A DNA stretch of 64,000 nucleotides, taken from Phymatolithon calcareum (taxonomy: Eukaryota; Rhodophyta; Florideophyceae; Hapalidiales). The stretch covers positions 372,001 to 436,000 of the forward strand of contig OZ345382.1 of the NCBI GenBank assembly GCA_977006965.1, given 5' to 3'. A program made the position numbers and the translations under genes. Below the pieces are notes generated by a model. It was not told the origin of the DNA, did no database searches, and saw only the letters and a program-made list of their open reading frames with translations. Positions 10,126-20,971 of this stretch are shown here, in pieces. The number at the start of each line of letters is the position of its first letter. Within the stretch, counting starts at the first letter, position 1.

Positions 10126-10428
10126 GTCAAACGAGAAACATATTTTCATTTTTTACTTTTTCGAGTTTTTGAAATACAGTATATTCTGACTTCGATTTTA
10201 GCCATAGCTTGACTAGAGGAGAGAATGCCAAGTGTAGAGCATTTGTTCGCGGAAGTCAGCCCATATCCCCTCTGTTTATTCGCTGGTTTAAGCTCCTTCT
10301 GGCAAGAAGATTTTGGAGACAGTACAGTCCCCCAGTCTACGTCAGAATCATTCAACCCGGCGCACCGCTGGTGCCGATAGAGTTTTGGGAATCATTTCAC
10401 ATCAGCCTCTGTCCTCGATACTTCGACA

Positions 10429-12435
10429 ATGTCCGATGAAAGCGACAGTTCGAACATCGCTCGTGCGCTGGCGAAAGGCAAGAACGACACTGTACAAAAG
10501 GCACTACGGTATCAGTACGGGGACGGCGTCCCAAGAGATGCAAAACGTGCCGCAAATTTGTTCCGGCTCGCCGCTGACGGCGGTTGCGCGGACGGAGTTG
10601 CTCTGTTGGGTGATTGCTACCGAAATGGTCAAGGCGTAGATCACGACCTGGAAGAAGCCCTTCGATTGTTCAACCTTGCCGTGGATGCTGGAAGCAATCT
10701 AGGAAAAGTGCTATTGGGAAGCTGCTACCTCCATGGAGATGGCGTGGATAAGAATATCGAGAAGGCTTTACAGCTGTTTCGTTCGGCCGAAGAAGACGGT
10801 TGCAGTGATGCTCAAGTGCAGCTCGGAATTTGCTACAGAAGAGGAAAAGGAGTTGAGAAAGATATGGACAAAGCTGTAAATCTTTTTCAAGAAGCAATCG
10901 CGAAGAGTAATGTGGAAGGCCAAGTACAACTTGGAAAGTGTTATCTATACGGACATGGAGTTTGTAAAGATCATGAAGAGGCTGTGCGTCTGTTTCGAAT
11001 TGCAGCAGATTGCGGAAACACAAATGGGCAGTATGAACTTGCACGGTGCTATCGGCGTGGAACGGGAATTGAGAAGGACATAAGTGAGTCTTTTCGCCTT
11101 TATCTTCTGTCGATGGAAGGTGGAAACTGGGATGCACATGTACGTGTAGGGCAGGCGTATGAGCTCGGAATTGCGGCAGAGAAAAACGTGGACGAAGCTA
11201 TTCGTCTTTACAGTCAAGCTATTGAGCACAATAGTGACCTGGGAAGGGCTTGTATGGGCAGCTTATTGGCAACGAGGTCAGATTGCGAGGAAGACATGAG
11301 GGACGCAAGTCGCCTCTTTCGCTTAGCAGCAGAGAATGGAGAGAACAGCGGAAGAGTCTCTCTTGGTTATAGCTACTTGTGGGGCCTTGAGGTAGAGAAA
11401 GATTCCGAGGAAGCTGTTCGATGGTTTCGTATTGCAGCAGATGATTCATACAGTGAAGCATGGGCGTCTTTGGGTTACTGCTTTAAAATGGGTCTAGGCG
11501 TACAAAAAGACATGGAAGAAGCAGTTCGGCTATATCGTCTAGCTGTAGAGTATGACCACTGTTTTGCACACGTAGAGCTAGGACTATGCTACAAGGAGGG
11601 CGTTGGTGTTGTGCAGAATGCGTCAGAAGCAGTCCGATTGTTTAGAATTGCCGCTTCCGAATGCTATCCAAATGGACTAATAGAACTGGGCATATGCTAT
11701 CAGCGTGGCATTGGCTTGGACGTTAATTGCACTGAGGCCGTGAACTTATTCCGTAAGGCTGCTGACAGTGGCAGTAGCAGAGGACGGCTGCACCTTGGGT
11801 ATTGTCTTCGCGATGGAAGTGGCGTTCCACAGGATTTTGCTGCAGCAGCTTCTGTGTTTCGCGAAGCAGCAGAAAAAGGAGACCCAAATGCACAGTTTGA
11901 ATTAGGAACACGTTATTTCTATGGGGAAGGAGTGGAACAAGATAGGCATGAAGCAGTGCGATTGTACAAGTTGGCTGCCGACGGTGGAGATGCGTGCGCG
12001 CTTGCAGCATTGGGCTTTTTTCACAAAGAAGGGTACCTCTTGGAGACAGATTTGGACGCTGCTGAGCGTCTTTTGCAACGGGCAGTTGACCAAGAGCATA
12101 CATATGCAAGAGTGGTGCTCGGATCGTTATACAAAGACTTTGAGGAGAAGCACAATCCGGAAAAGGCTGTCGCGCTTTTCGCGCTAGCTGCGGATGATGG
12201 GGACGATGACGGCCATGTGCAGCTGGGGTTATGCATTCGGGATGGGGTAGGAGTAGCAAAGGATTTGGAAGAGGCGTCAAGATTGTTCCGAAAGGCGGCC
12301 GATACAGGACACCGGTACGCTCAGGTATTGCTTGGACTATGCTATCGAAATGGAGAGGGAGTTGAGAAAAATTTAGAAGAGGCAATGCGCCTTTTCCGAA
12401 TCGAGGCAAACCTCATCAACGAAGAAGATGTATGA
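10429..12435 (+). CDS. Sel1-repeat protein, copy 1
   Basis: 668 residues, no intron, start ATG 10429. After about 25 non-repeat residues the whole protein is built of roughly 18 units of 36 residues of the type A-x-x-L-G-x-x-Y-x-x-G-x-G-V-x-x-D-x-x-E-A-x-x-L-F-R-x-A-A-x-x-G. This is the Sel1-like repeat, which folds as an alpha solenoid and mediates protein-protein contacts, often in protein degradation or signalling scaffolds. There is no signal peptide or membrane segment, so the protein is probably cytosolic or nuclear. It is a paralogue of the gene at 16066-18060. Residues about 85-229 are almost identical between the two at the DNA level, while the middle of the genes is much more divergent. 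Binding partner unknown. Confidence 0.9.
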   Translation: MSDESDSSNIARALAKGKNDTVQKALRYQYGDGVPRDAKRAANLFRLAADGGCADGVALLGDCYRNGQGVDHDLEEALRLFNLAVDAGSNLGKVLLGSCYLHGDGVDKNIEKALQLFRSAEEDGCSDAQVQLGICYRRGKGVEKDMDKAVNLFQEAIAKSNVEGQVQLGKCYLYGHGVCKDHEEAVRLFRIAADCGNTNGQYELARCYRRGTGIEKDISESFRLYLLSMEGGNWDAHVRVGQAYELGIAAEKNVDEAIRLYSQAIEHNSDLGRACMGSLLATRSDCEEDMRDASRLFRLAAENGENSGRVSLGYSYLWGLEVEKDSEEAVRWFRIAADDSYSEAWASLGYCFKMGLGVQKDMEEAVRLYRLAVEYDHCFAHVELGLCYKEGVGVVQNASEAVRLFRIAASECYPNGLIELGICYQRGIGLDVNCTEAVNLFRKAADSGSSRGRLHLGYCLRDGSGVPQDFAAAASVFREAAEKGDPNAQFELGTRYFYGEGVEQDRHEAVRLYKLAADGGDACALAALGFFHKEGYLLETDLDAAERLLQRAVDQEHTYARVVLGSLYKDFEEKHNPEKAVALFALAADDGDDDGHVQLGLCIRDGVGVAKDLEEASRLFRKAADTGHRYAQVLLGLCYRNGEGVEKNLEEAMRLFRIEANLINEEDV

Positions 12436-13159
12436 CGTACTTTCAAAACAGTTTTCAACGGGTCGTTCTGACTAGTGATAGGATAGTAGTAAGAATGATG
12501 TGGTAGACACGCGATTGTGGAGTACTCTATTCGCCAGTATGCCCTGCATCTGACACGATGGACGCCTAAAGTAGAACATGAGATCAAAAAGTTCGATTCC
12601 ATTTTTTTCCGTCAAATATTTTGCAACCTGGTAGAAGGAGAACGGAAAGGAGAATAATAATGTGCCGTATAAAGCCGACGGATTGATCCTGGGCGATACT
12701 CTGGTTAAAAGACCCCGGCAGAGCAGAGCGATATTTATAGGTTCGTGGGTTCAACTCCCGAGCGGGTCAATCAGCTGGAATTTCCGCTTTGTCGAAGTCC
12801 ATATAAGCGCATGTGGACTAGGTAGAAGGACTGTTCTACTCCCTTAGATTTGGCCACGTTTCTAAGCGGAATAATGATCAAATGTGAACGCTGTCCAAAA
12901 TAACAGCAGCAGAGCTGAAACGCAAGAAATTTGGAGAGCGTTTTGCGTTGCGACTCCTGCATGCAAAACGGAACTTGGAGGAAAGCGAGCTACGAGGGAA
13001 GGGATGAGGACTTGGCACAGGTATAGAGGGATATCCGATACCTCGAAGAGCACGAACTGCTTAACGTCCCAGCGAAACCCCGTAATCCAAATCAAGTTGA
13101 GAAAGCACAGACTTTGCGCAGTCAAGTGGTTTTTCGGCCGCTTCCACCCACGAAACCCC
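12436..13159. other. Spacer after the first Sel1 gene, no gene recognised
   Basis: About 700 bp. The part near 12683-12772 resembles a tRNA arm but does not fold as a tRNA. The part from about 12970 may belong to the LINE D copy that follows. No other feature is seen. Confidence 0.3.
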
Positions 13160-13495
13160 TAAGCGTTTGTCGGAAACTACGAGGAACTAGCAGCGATTCT
13201 GCTGGAAATCGTTCAACTCAACCTAACGCAGAATGACAGAGCAGAGCCCGCCTGATTACCCTTTGGAGTATTATACTGCTGCAAAACCCCTCGGTCTCCA
13301 GCGGTGTAATGGTGAAACAAGCGATGGAAAAATTAATGATGCTAGAAATCGAGATGAAAGAGGAGATGATGGTGTGATCATGGAGGTGATACGTTATAGT
13401 CTTCCCCGCCAGGGTTACAGCGCAATGCGACGCTGCTCTGGTGTTAGTGTGTTCCGGCGTTGAGGACTTTTGAAAAATAAACATGTAATTTCCCC
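13160..13495 (+). mobile_element. LINE group D, 3' end fragment
   Basis: FVGNYEELAAILLEIVQLNL and VKQAMEKLMMLEIEMKEEMM followed by a stop can be read, with a frame break between them. They match other D copies (VKQAMDKAMILEI on the minus strand near 27700). The 3' end has GGCGTTGAGGACTT, then AAATAAACATGTAATTT and six C. The sequence before is not recognisable, so it is 5' truncated. Confidence 0.65.
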
Positions 13496-14198
13496 CCGTA
13501 TCGGCTGACAACGAAAATAAGCTGGCTATCGTGCCAACAGCACTTCTGGAGTGTGAGGAGCTCAATCCAAATGAAGATGGAAATGACACTAGTATGGTTC
13601 TTGTCTTTGCTGGGATGTGCAAACTCATTATTTGCAGAGATGGTGGATTAGCAGTGAGATTTCTGCGTATAGACGCGTTTGAGCAGCTTACAGAGGAGCA
13701 TGCAGACATGGAAGTCACAAAACTTGAAGAACCCAGAAATTCGACTGCACCGTTCTGCATGACGAGTCCCGCAGGGGGAGTCGTATAATCGGTGACCGAA
13801 CAGTCATAGTTAAGCACATGAACGTCGACTGCCCACTTGACACGTGGTTGGCATTACGTAACCCCTTGGATGATACCAATCCAACCAGAAACTGAACCGC
13901 TAATAGGAAGGCCAACATTTAACGTCCTTGGACTGAAACCAGCAGAAATTTTGAGAGCCACGAGAGCCAACGGCAATGGTGAAGCTGAATTCAAGGAAAT
14001 TCTTCCAAGGTTGACAGTGAATCCGGCATTATCGCAAAAATCGTCGTCTATGAATGGTCTATGAATGAGTATTGAATGTCCGTTTTGGTACCTCAGAGTT
14101 GACTGAAATGGTTGCTCTAAAACGTTTCTCTCATCACCGCGGATGAGACTTGAAACTGAATATGAGTTCAAGGCACTCACGAGCACCTGACGGAGGAG
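13496..14198. other. Unassigned spacer with one 85-codon open frame
   Basis: An open frame at 13531-13788 has no recognisable domain and no ATG at its beginning. I cannot tell whether it is a remnant of a gene. The rest shows nothing. Confidence 0.3.
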
Positions 14199-14385
14199 AT
14201 TCATTCCTTCATTTTGCGTATTCCCCTTGTGGGGCTAGCAACACTTTGAGAGCCTAAGCTTCTTCCATTCTAATCTATTTGTTGCGAGTTTGACTGGTGC
14301 TTGCTCGCCGAGGTCCGGGACGTCGCTAAAGATTGACTCTGGGGTTGGTCGGACGCAGTAAAGCGGCACTTGACGAATGGAAGAG
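14199..14385 (-). mobile_element. LINE group C, 3' end fragment
   Basis: The reverse complement matches 21680-21830 closely, for example CTGCGTCCGACCAACCCCAG and AATAGATTAGAATGGAAGAA, and ends with the same GAAT-rich tail (AAATGAAGGAATGAA). Only about 190 bp remain. Confidence 0.8.
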
Positions 14386-14605
14386 GAGATACACGCATCA
14401 GTGATGTTTTAACTGACAAGAGTACATTACAGTAGAAAATCTTGCCTAAAGTGGCAATCCAAAGCGAGGCTCAGTGCGTCACCGAGCTAGACTTCAGGCT
14501 TCACGTTCGCCTTCCCTGCCTCCCGCATGCACTTTAAGCGATGCGTCATTTAGAGGCATCTGCTCGCAATCCTTTGTAGCATATCCTGGCGCCATCCTCC
14601 ATGTA

Positions 14606-15565
14606 CAGTCGAACTTGTAGAACTGTATCCCCTGAAGCTGCAAAACCTGCATTCGTCCACACAAATCGCCGTGATCATAATAATATTATTGGTGTATGGT
14701 GAAAAGTAACTAAATTTTTAAATTTAGTTGGACAGTTGCAGATTGCTCGGTATATTTCTAAATATAACTTGCAATCTGCAAAAAATATACCTTACAATCT
14801 ACAATTTTACAACCGATTTCCAGGCCACCTTTAATTTTGAATGACAATTTGATAGTACGGATTGCAAAAGAGGTTGCTTCTCGTCACAAGTTGCCCACCT
14901 TGGCCGTTCCATGCGTTACATAGAATGGCAGAAAGCACCACCCAGCACACCAATACGCCTCCGTAGGTTTTTCGCAAAGCGCGGCAGCGACCTCGCAGCC
15001 AAACATTCTGGACAGTCAATCCTCGATAACTGGATCTTCGAATTTAGAATATCCTCGGTTTTCAGAATACAAGAGGCCTCCACGAATACGATATCGTCAC
15101 AAATTTATCTAAATTGTAAGATTCTTAGAATATTCGATATCTGGATATCGTCAATGCCTGAGCCACGGTGCATGCAGGAAATTGCCGGACAAGAGGCATA
15201 TGTAAGCCATGTTGCCTGCATTTCGGGCTTTCGGCCGTACACGTGTAACATTTGAGCCATCATACAGATTCGAATCCAGAATATCCTCGATACCTGGATT
15301 TCAGACCTTACCACATTGGACATCCAGTTATCGAGGATTGACTGTAGTCCATCGCGCCGCATAGACGGTTGCTCGCCCACGAAGAGATACGCAACGGAAG
15401 TATCGCTGGCGTGCTGCAGCGCAACGTGCCCTTGAACTGAATTTCGTGCATAATAGTGTATAATTTTTCTGCCAGTCTCTATGATAATGCCTTTTGGACT
15501 GCAAACCTTTTTTACTGTATGCCAACTTTTTTTACCGCTGTGTTGCAGTTCTACAGGCTCGACTG
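14606..15565. mobile_element. Terminal-inverted-repeat element with TA target duplication (pogo/mariner-like MITE)
   Basis: The left end reads CAGTCGAACTTGTAGAACTG and the right end, reversed, CAGTCGAGCCTGTAGAACTG. Both are flanked by TA (14604-14605 and 15566-15567). CAGT termini with a TA duplication are typical of the Tc1/mariner/pogo superfamily. I find no intact transposase inside. A second, smaller element of similar type lies within it (15013-15344). Confidence 0.75.
15013..15344. mobile_element. Nested MITE of 332 bp
   Basis: Begins CAGTCAATCCTCGATAACTG and ends with its exact reverse complement. Weaker symmetry continues inward (GAATATCCTCG motifs on both sides). The right flank is TA; the left flank is GA, probably a mutated TA. 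It is inserted in the element 14606-15565. Confidence 0.8.
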
Positions 15566-15599
15566 TATTAATTCTTCGAGCCTAAGAACCATACAGAGG

Positions 15600-15815
15600 A
15601 ATAAAAAAGATCAAAGGTAGAAAAATCGTGGGAAGAAGAAAGAAAAACAGCAATAGACAACCTTCTGGAATTAGACAGAAGATCTGATTGTGTGATGTGA
15701 TCTTATGTGGGAAATGGGATTGCATTACGTAGACGGATACCAAAGGGAAGCTGCCAGGTGTTAGCGACTTCCGGCGTTGAGGGCTTCGAAAAATTTTTTC
15801 TTACAATTTCCCCTA
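15600..15815 (+). mobile_element. LINE group D, 3' end fragment
   Basis: The coding end reads AIDNLLELDRRSDCVM followed by a stop, matching the 28 kb copy (AINRLSELE). The 3' box CGGCGTTGAGGGCTT lies near 15772, then a T-rich stretch and CAATTTCCCC. The element is 5' truncated. Confidence 0.7.
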
Positions 15816-16065
15816 TAAATTTAATTCTTCGACTCGCCATCAGGCAACGCTATGTCAGAAAACTTATCTTTCTCCACATCGGCCACTCACACGTTGCTTG
15901 GGAGCTATTCCTCAGATGATGATTGGATAGTGTGAAATGAGTTCCCATTACACGAAGAGTAGTTTACACCACAAGACCCTGACCAGCATGGCGGCGCATT
16001 TCTGTCCGTACTCGGACGAAAACCTACATTTCTCCCACACAGCCCGCTTGGAAAGAACTCAAAAA

Positions 16066-18060
16066 ATGCCTGAAAAGCGGTCATTTCCAGGTTCTTCTGC
16101 TGCGCTGATGATAGACGAGGACGACAAAGTCCTTCTTGGTTTACGATACCAGCGCGGGGATGGTGTCCCAAGCGATGCAAAACGTGCTGCACATTTGTTC
16201 CGACTCGCCGCTGACTGCGGGAGTGCGGATGGACTTGCTCTGTTGGGTAAGTGCTTCCGAAACGGACATGGTATAGATTATGATCTGGATGAAGCCCTTC
16301 GATTGTTCAATCTTGCCGTGGATGCTGGAAGCAATCTAGGAAAAGTGCTATTGGGAAGCTGCTACCTCCATGGAGATGGCGTGGATAAGAATATCGAGAA
16401 GGCTTTACAGCTGTTTCGTTCGGCCGAAGAAGACAGTTGCAGTGATGCTCAAGTGCAGCTCGGAATTTGCTACAGAAGAGGAAAAGGAGTTGAGAAAGAT
16501 ATGGACAAAGCTGTGAATCTTTTTCAAGAAGCAATCGCGAAGAGTAATGTGGAAGGTCAAGTACAACTTGGAAAGTGTTATCTATACGGACATGGAGTTC
16601 GTAAAGATCATGAAGAGGCTGTGCGTCTGTTTCGAATTGCAGCAGATTACGGAAACACAAATGGGCAGTATGAACTTGCACGGTGCTATCGGCGTGGAAC
16701 GGGAATTGAGAAGGACATAAGTGAGTCTTTTCGCCTTTATCTTCTGTCGATGGAAGGTGGGAACTTGGATGCGCATGTACGTGTAGGACAGGCATATGAG
16801 TATGGTGACGGCACAGAGAAAAACGTGGACGAAGCTGTGCGTCTGTACCGCCTAGCCGCGGAACGTAACAGCGACCTAGGACGAACATTTTTAGGCGTTA
16901 ACTACGCACTGGGAAGCGGCGTGGAGAGAGACATTGCTGAAGCAAATCGCCTCTTTAGACATGCCGCCGAGAACGGGGAAAACTATGGAAGACTGAGCAT
17001 CGGTACAAGCTATTTGTGGGGTAACGGGGTGGACATGGATGCAGAACAAGCAGTTCATTACTTTCGTCTCGCAGCAGATGATGGGGACAGTGGAGGCTAT
17101 GCTGCCCTTGGATTGTGCTATAAGAGTGGGACAGGTATTCAGAAGGACGCTGAGGAGGCAATACGTTTGATTCGTTTATCTGCAGATGACAAAAATAGTT
17201 ATGGCCAAGCCGTGCTTGGACGGTGCTACAAAGATGGGTTTGGCGTTGAGAAGGATGATTGTGAAGCAGTTCGTCTTTTTCGCCTTTCCGTCGAGCAAGA
17301 GAATGTTTTTGGACACGTCCAACTCGGTTTGTGCTATCGCGATGGCATTGGTGTTGAGAAGGATTTGACGGAGGCCGTGAATCTTTTCCGCCGGGCTTCC
17401 GATTATAACGATAACCAGGGTCGTATGTGTCTTGGTTTCTGTTATAGAGATGGTCTTGGTGTGCCGCAAAACTTAGCTGAAGCTGCTAATTTGTTCCGCA
17501 AAGCTGCCGACGAAGATTTTGCCGAGGCTCAGTTTGAATTGGGGAGATGTTATTTTTATGGGGATGGCGTGGAGCGAGACTATGGTGAGGCACTGCGGTT
17601 GTACAAGCTGTCTGCGGCTCGTGGAGATGAGTGTGCTCTGTCAGAGCTTGGATTCCTCTACAAAGAAGGAATTATACTAGATACGGATTTGAATGAAGCA
17701 GAGCGTCTCTTCCGGCTTGCAATTGACAAAGAGCATAACTATGCAAGAATAGAGCTAGGAATGTTGTACAAAGACAAAGGGGACAAGCACAATCCAGAAG
17801 AAGCTGTAGCACTTTTCCGGCTAGCTGCGGAGGATGGTGATAATGACGGCCAAGTGCAGCTGGGGTTATGCCTTCGAGATGGGGTAGGAGCGGCAAAGGA
17901 TTTGGCAGAGGCGTCAAGATTGTTTCGAACGGCGGCAGATACAGGACACCGGTACGCACAGGTATTGCTTGGACTATGCTATCGAAAAGGAGAGGGAGTT
18001 GAGAAAAATTTAGAAGAGGCAATGCGCATTTTCCGAAGTGAGGCACACGCTTGGTTCTAA
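16066..18060 (+). CDS. Sel1-repeat protein, copy 2
   Basis: 664 residues from ATG 16066, intronless. I chose this ATG because the distance from it to the first repeat is identical to the paralogue at 10429 (33 residues to the shared GDG) and its context is AAAATGCC. An in-frame ATG at 15937 would add 43 residues with no counterpart in the paralogue. About 18 Sel1-like units run to the C-terminus, ending VEKNLEEAMRIFR. DNA from 16318 to about 16752 is about 99% identical to 10681-11115, and 17840-18040 is also very close, whereas the middle units differ by roughly a third. No targeting signal or membrane segment is seen. Function inferred: protein-interaction scaffold, partner unknown. Confidence 0.9.
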   Translation: MPEKRSFPGSSAALMIDEDDKVLLGLRYQRGDGVPSDAKRAAHLFRLAADCGSADGLALLGKCFRNGHGIDYDLDEALRLFNLAVDAGSNLGKVLLGSCYLHGDGVDKNIEKALQLFRSAEEDSCSDAQVQLGICYRRGKGVEKDMDKAVNLFQEAIAKSNVEGQVQLGKCYLYGHGVRKDHEEAVRLFRIAADYGNTNGQYELARCYRRGTGIEKDISESFRLYLLSMEGGNLDAHVRVGQAYEYGDGTEKNVDEAVRLYRLAAERNSDLGRTFLGVNYALGSGVERDIAEANRLFRHAAENGENYGRLSIGTSYLWGNGVDMDAEQAVHYFRLAADDGDSGGYAALGLCYKSGTGIQKDAEEAIRLIRLSADDKNSYGQAVLGRCYKDGFGVEKDDCEAVRLFRLSVEQENVFGHVQLGLCYRDGIGVEKDLTEAVNLFRRASDYNDNQGRMCLGFCYRDGLGVPQNLAEAANLFRKAADEDFAEAQFELGRCYFYGDGVERDYGEALRLYKLSAARGDECALSELGFLYKEGIILDTDLNEAERLFRLAIDKEHNYARIELGMLYKDKGDKHNPEEAVALFRLAAEDGDNDGQVQLGLCLRDGVGAAKDLAEASRLFRTAADTGHRYAQVLLGLCYRKGEGVEKNLEEAMRIFRSEAHAWF

Positions 18061-19126
18061 TTTTCGGATAATAGTGAAAAATGGTTTTGCTAGAAATTGG
18101 AGAGTGGAGTACTATCTTCACAGCTTTTGGAGCACAGCGACAAGACATGTACCGTTCCAAGAATAATAGAAGACATAAATGGCTCACATCTGCATCCATA
18201 TTCGGTGACCGAAAAGAGTCGCCTGCACTATTCACAGGTATTTTTGCGTAGTTTCTAGCATATACTTGCTTTTTGAGAGCTCTTGACTTCTTGGTTTCAG
18301 AAAAGGCCTTCATATTTCATACCCTCAATTACAATTTACTCTTCAGCAAAATTTCATATAGTAGCGCATTCTGTGTTCCCAATTTTCTTTGAGTTCTTGC
18401 TGTCAGGTGCATGACACATTCCCATCTTCGCTGTATCAACGCCTTGTGCCTCTAGGGATCTTTGTTGATGAACATCGACCTTGACTTGTTAAATCCGCTC
18501 AAGCATTTTTGCGGGTGTAAAGTTACGTCGTTCAAGCCGCAAATGAACGATTAACAAGATGTACTAATCTTAAACAGAAACATTCAAGTTGAAATGGCTG
18601 TTAGATAATTACGCGAACTGACACTGCCTTGGGCAGACGATAGAGTTGATTGATAAGATAGTGTAGACAAACTGGTATAAGTAGGCGGGTGAGGGCAGCT
18701 ACTGGAAGGCAAGACAAGAACACACAACCCTCATACTAAAAGCGAACGAGAAGACATCTCAATTGCAACCTTATCTCGAATTACCACAGGGCGTTGGCGA
18801 GACACACCGCACCTTGCCATTGGGCGCTGGACGAAGAATCCCGAACCTTGCCCTTCGGCGCTGGATCTGATTGATGTCAATGCTGGAAGGATTCGTGGCG
18901 ACACGCAGCACAGCGGGGGTGAGTCAGGATGGCTGTACGCACTTAGACTTTGAAGCGCGCTTTCGAGATGTCACACGTCCTGGATTATGTTTGCGAAATG
19001 GGGAAAGAAGTCACAAATATTTCCATCTTTTCGTGACAAGTTTATCGGTGGGCACCAACACCAGAGCAGTGTCGCATTGCCCTGTAGCACTTCTGGGGAA
19101 GACTACCGTATCGCCTCTATCATCAC
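18061..19126. other. Spacer of about 1 kb, no gene recognised
   Basis: The segment 18780-18870 carries three imperfect copies of a roughly 42-bp unit around GGGCGYTGG preceded by ACCTT. A TATA-like GGTATAAGTAGG near 18675 could belong to an LTR, but no ends can be set. Confidence 0.3.
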
Positions 19127-19764
19127 TGCCGACTGGGACCACCAAAGATGAGGAGACGTCATCAAGCAGAAAGGTTTGCATTAAGCCTGGTAAGACACAA
19201 AAGCGCCTTGAAGAAACAGAAAAGTACTTTGGAAGAGATGAGGACGTAAAGAAATCAATGAAGGATATTGAATATCTCAAGATTTATGAAGACTTGCGAC
19301 AAGCCCTTTAGAAAGCCCAGGAGGGATCTGTCACGAAGAAGAGGAGTAGAGAAGAAACAATTAAGGTATGGGAAAAGGAAGAAGAAGGCAGATCAATGAA
19401 GATTCCTACTGAAGGCAAGCTACCAGGGATCCTTTACATAGGAGAAAGAACAACACGTTTAAGGTGCCTAAGGTTGACATTCAACCGAGCACCCCTTTGG
19501 AGGAAATCAGTATTGGGTGCCTATTGTGGGATTACCGCGTTGATCGAACTAGTCGCCTTACAACGTACTCTAGCGTCGTCGAAGATGAGTACAGAAAATG
19601 AGTTTGAGTGTAAGAGACTCACAGGAGCTCTTGTTGGGAGAGAATTACGAATCAAGAACGTTTTAAGTAGCCAGTGAACTTTAGATTAGAGAATATCGGA
19701 AGAGCTGCCCCGATACTCCAAGGTGAGGCTTTGGGAGCTCTCAAAATAAAATCATCAAATATCC
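19127..19764 (+). mobile_element. LINE group A, 5'-truncated copy
   Basis: Starts abruptly within the C-terminal part of the reverse-transcriptase ORF (GCCGACTGGGACC) and runs to the 3' end with GGTGAGGCTTTGGGAGCTCT and AAATATCCCCC. Over nearly its entire length it is identical to the reverse complement of 22515-23130, including an in-frame TAG at 19309-19311 that the copy at 26.8 kb lacks. The predicted last 94 codons are identical between the two. Confidence 0.9.
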
Positions 19765-20016
19765 CCCTAATCCAAAAAATTAGCTTCTTGATGAACATTC
19801 TGAACCCCATGTGGGATCCAAGCATTCCAGCTCTCCAGAAATAAATTCTTGTTTTCCTCGTGCCTCGATGCACCAAAAATCGAGTAGGTATTCTATCACT
19901 ATTCCCTTTAGCCATCTTTCCATGCGAAAAATAGACACTGGGCGGCATTGAAGTGCACACGAAGTTCAACGAGACAAGGATACAACCGCAACTTTATAGT
20001 GTTACCTGATGTTCGG

Positions 20017-20637
20017 TTATCGACCCCCTCGTACTACAGAGTGCACCGCGTTATTATCAGGAGCAGCTTGAGAAACTCGAAAAACAAGAGATGCATCGCA
20101 CCACGCCAACGCCTTGTAGATACACTTCTCGATTTTGAGTACTCTCGGCCTGTAACCCACGGCAGCGCGCACACGGGACATGAAGTTCTGCTCTTCACTG
20201 ATTCTCGAAGAGCTTCTCTTGTTGTAGTACGGCGGAAGATGACGAGGGGTCGAGCGACATGAGTTCCGCTCAATTTCAGCGTCTCGCATGGCGAGCTCGA
20301 CGATTGCATTCGCGATGTGCGTAACGTCCTTATAGCTCACACCGGAGGTGCGAGTAACGAGGTATTTGGCGAGTATGGCCCAGGAAGCGGAATCCTGGCG
20401 CATGCGCTCCAATGAGGAAATCCATCCCTGCCAGTTGTACTGGAAGTTGTCGTTATCGGCATCTTGACGTGCGGAACGGGAATTGCTTGACCACAGACGA
20501 GGAAAAGAATTGAAGACGTACATCAGGAGTCTGGCGAAAACCCAGGATCCTGGTCTGAGATGCTTGTATCGACTAACCTGACCCGGTGCATCATCCGTGC
20601 ACTGGAGGCCGTTGAAGTGAATGATAGTGTCCGCCAT
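20017..20637 (-). CDS. Unidentified 206-residue protein
   Basis: Open from ATG (complement at 20635-20637) to a stop at 20017. It begins MADTIIHFNGLQ and is rich in Arg, Ser and Asn. I recognise no domain, signal or membrane segment. Near the middle ASWAILAKYLVTRTSGVSY suggests a folded helical part. Support for a real gene: a consensus TATA box about 120 bp upstream of the ATG. It lies between LINE copies and could be the gene of a mobile element, since a second unassigned frame starts divergently near 20972. Confidence 0.5.
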   Translation of the reverse strand: MADTIIHFNGLQCTDDAPGQVSRYKHLRPGSWVFARLLMYVFNSFPRLWSSNSRSARQDADNDNFQYNWQGWISSLERMRQDSASWAILAKYLVTRTSGVSYKDVTHIANAIVELAMRDAEIERNSCRSTPRHLPPYYNKRSSSRISEEQNFMSRVRAAVGYRPRVLKIEKCIYKALAWCDASLVFRVSQAAPDNNAVHSVVRGGR

Positions 20638-20754
20638 TTGAATTTGCAACAGAATTGAGAAGAGAGCTAGTTTAGCTGACTAGGGAAAATGAACAGAGGT
20701 GAGAAAGTGTTTTTGCCTTGCTTGGAAGGAGTGACTAACGGAGAGAGTCTGTGG

Positions 20755-20762
20755 CTTTTATA
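20755..20762 (-). promoter_or_regulatory. TATA box of the 206-codon ORF
   Basis: The minus strand reads CAGTATAAAAGCC. Spacing of about 120 bp to the ATG would leave a 5' leader of about 90 nt. Confidence 0.5.
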
Positions 20763-20971
20763 CTGTTTGTACGCCATATCTAACAATAGCTTATTTTAAT
20801 CAGTGATGAGTAATGGGCCCCACTGCTGACTACTGCAAGCGCAAATGGAGAGAACGCACTGTGAGCCGTAACAAGCCATAGGAGTGAACTGCAGTGCCGA
20901 TTATTGATCAAGTAGATGCACTATTGAAAGGATCAGTGCACATGCCTCTTATTAAGTGCTGTTAACGCTAA

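Noticed and set aside
10670-12409. Antisense open frames in the Sel1 genes
   Set aside because: Repeated in each 36-codon unit and explained by the repeat on the other strand.
12683-12772. tRNA-like segment with GGGTTCAACTCCC and a pairing GATTGATCC/GGGTCAATC
   Set aside because: The T-arm is not adjacent to the acceptor stem, the T stem has mismatches and no anticodon arm can be drawn.
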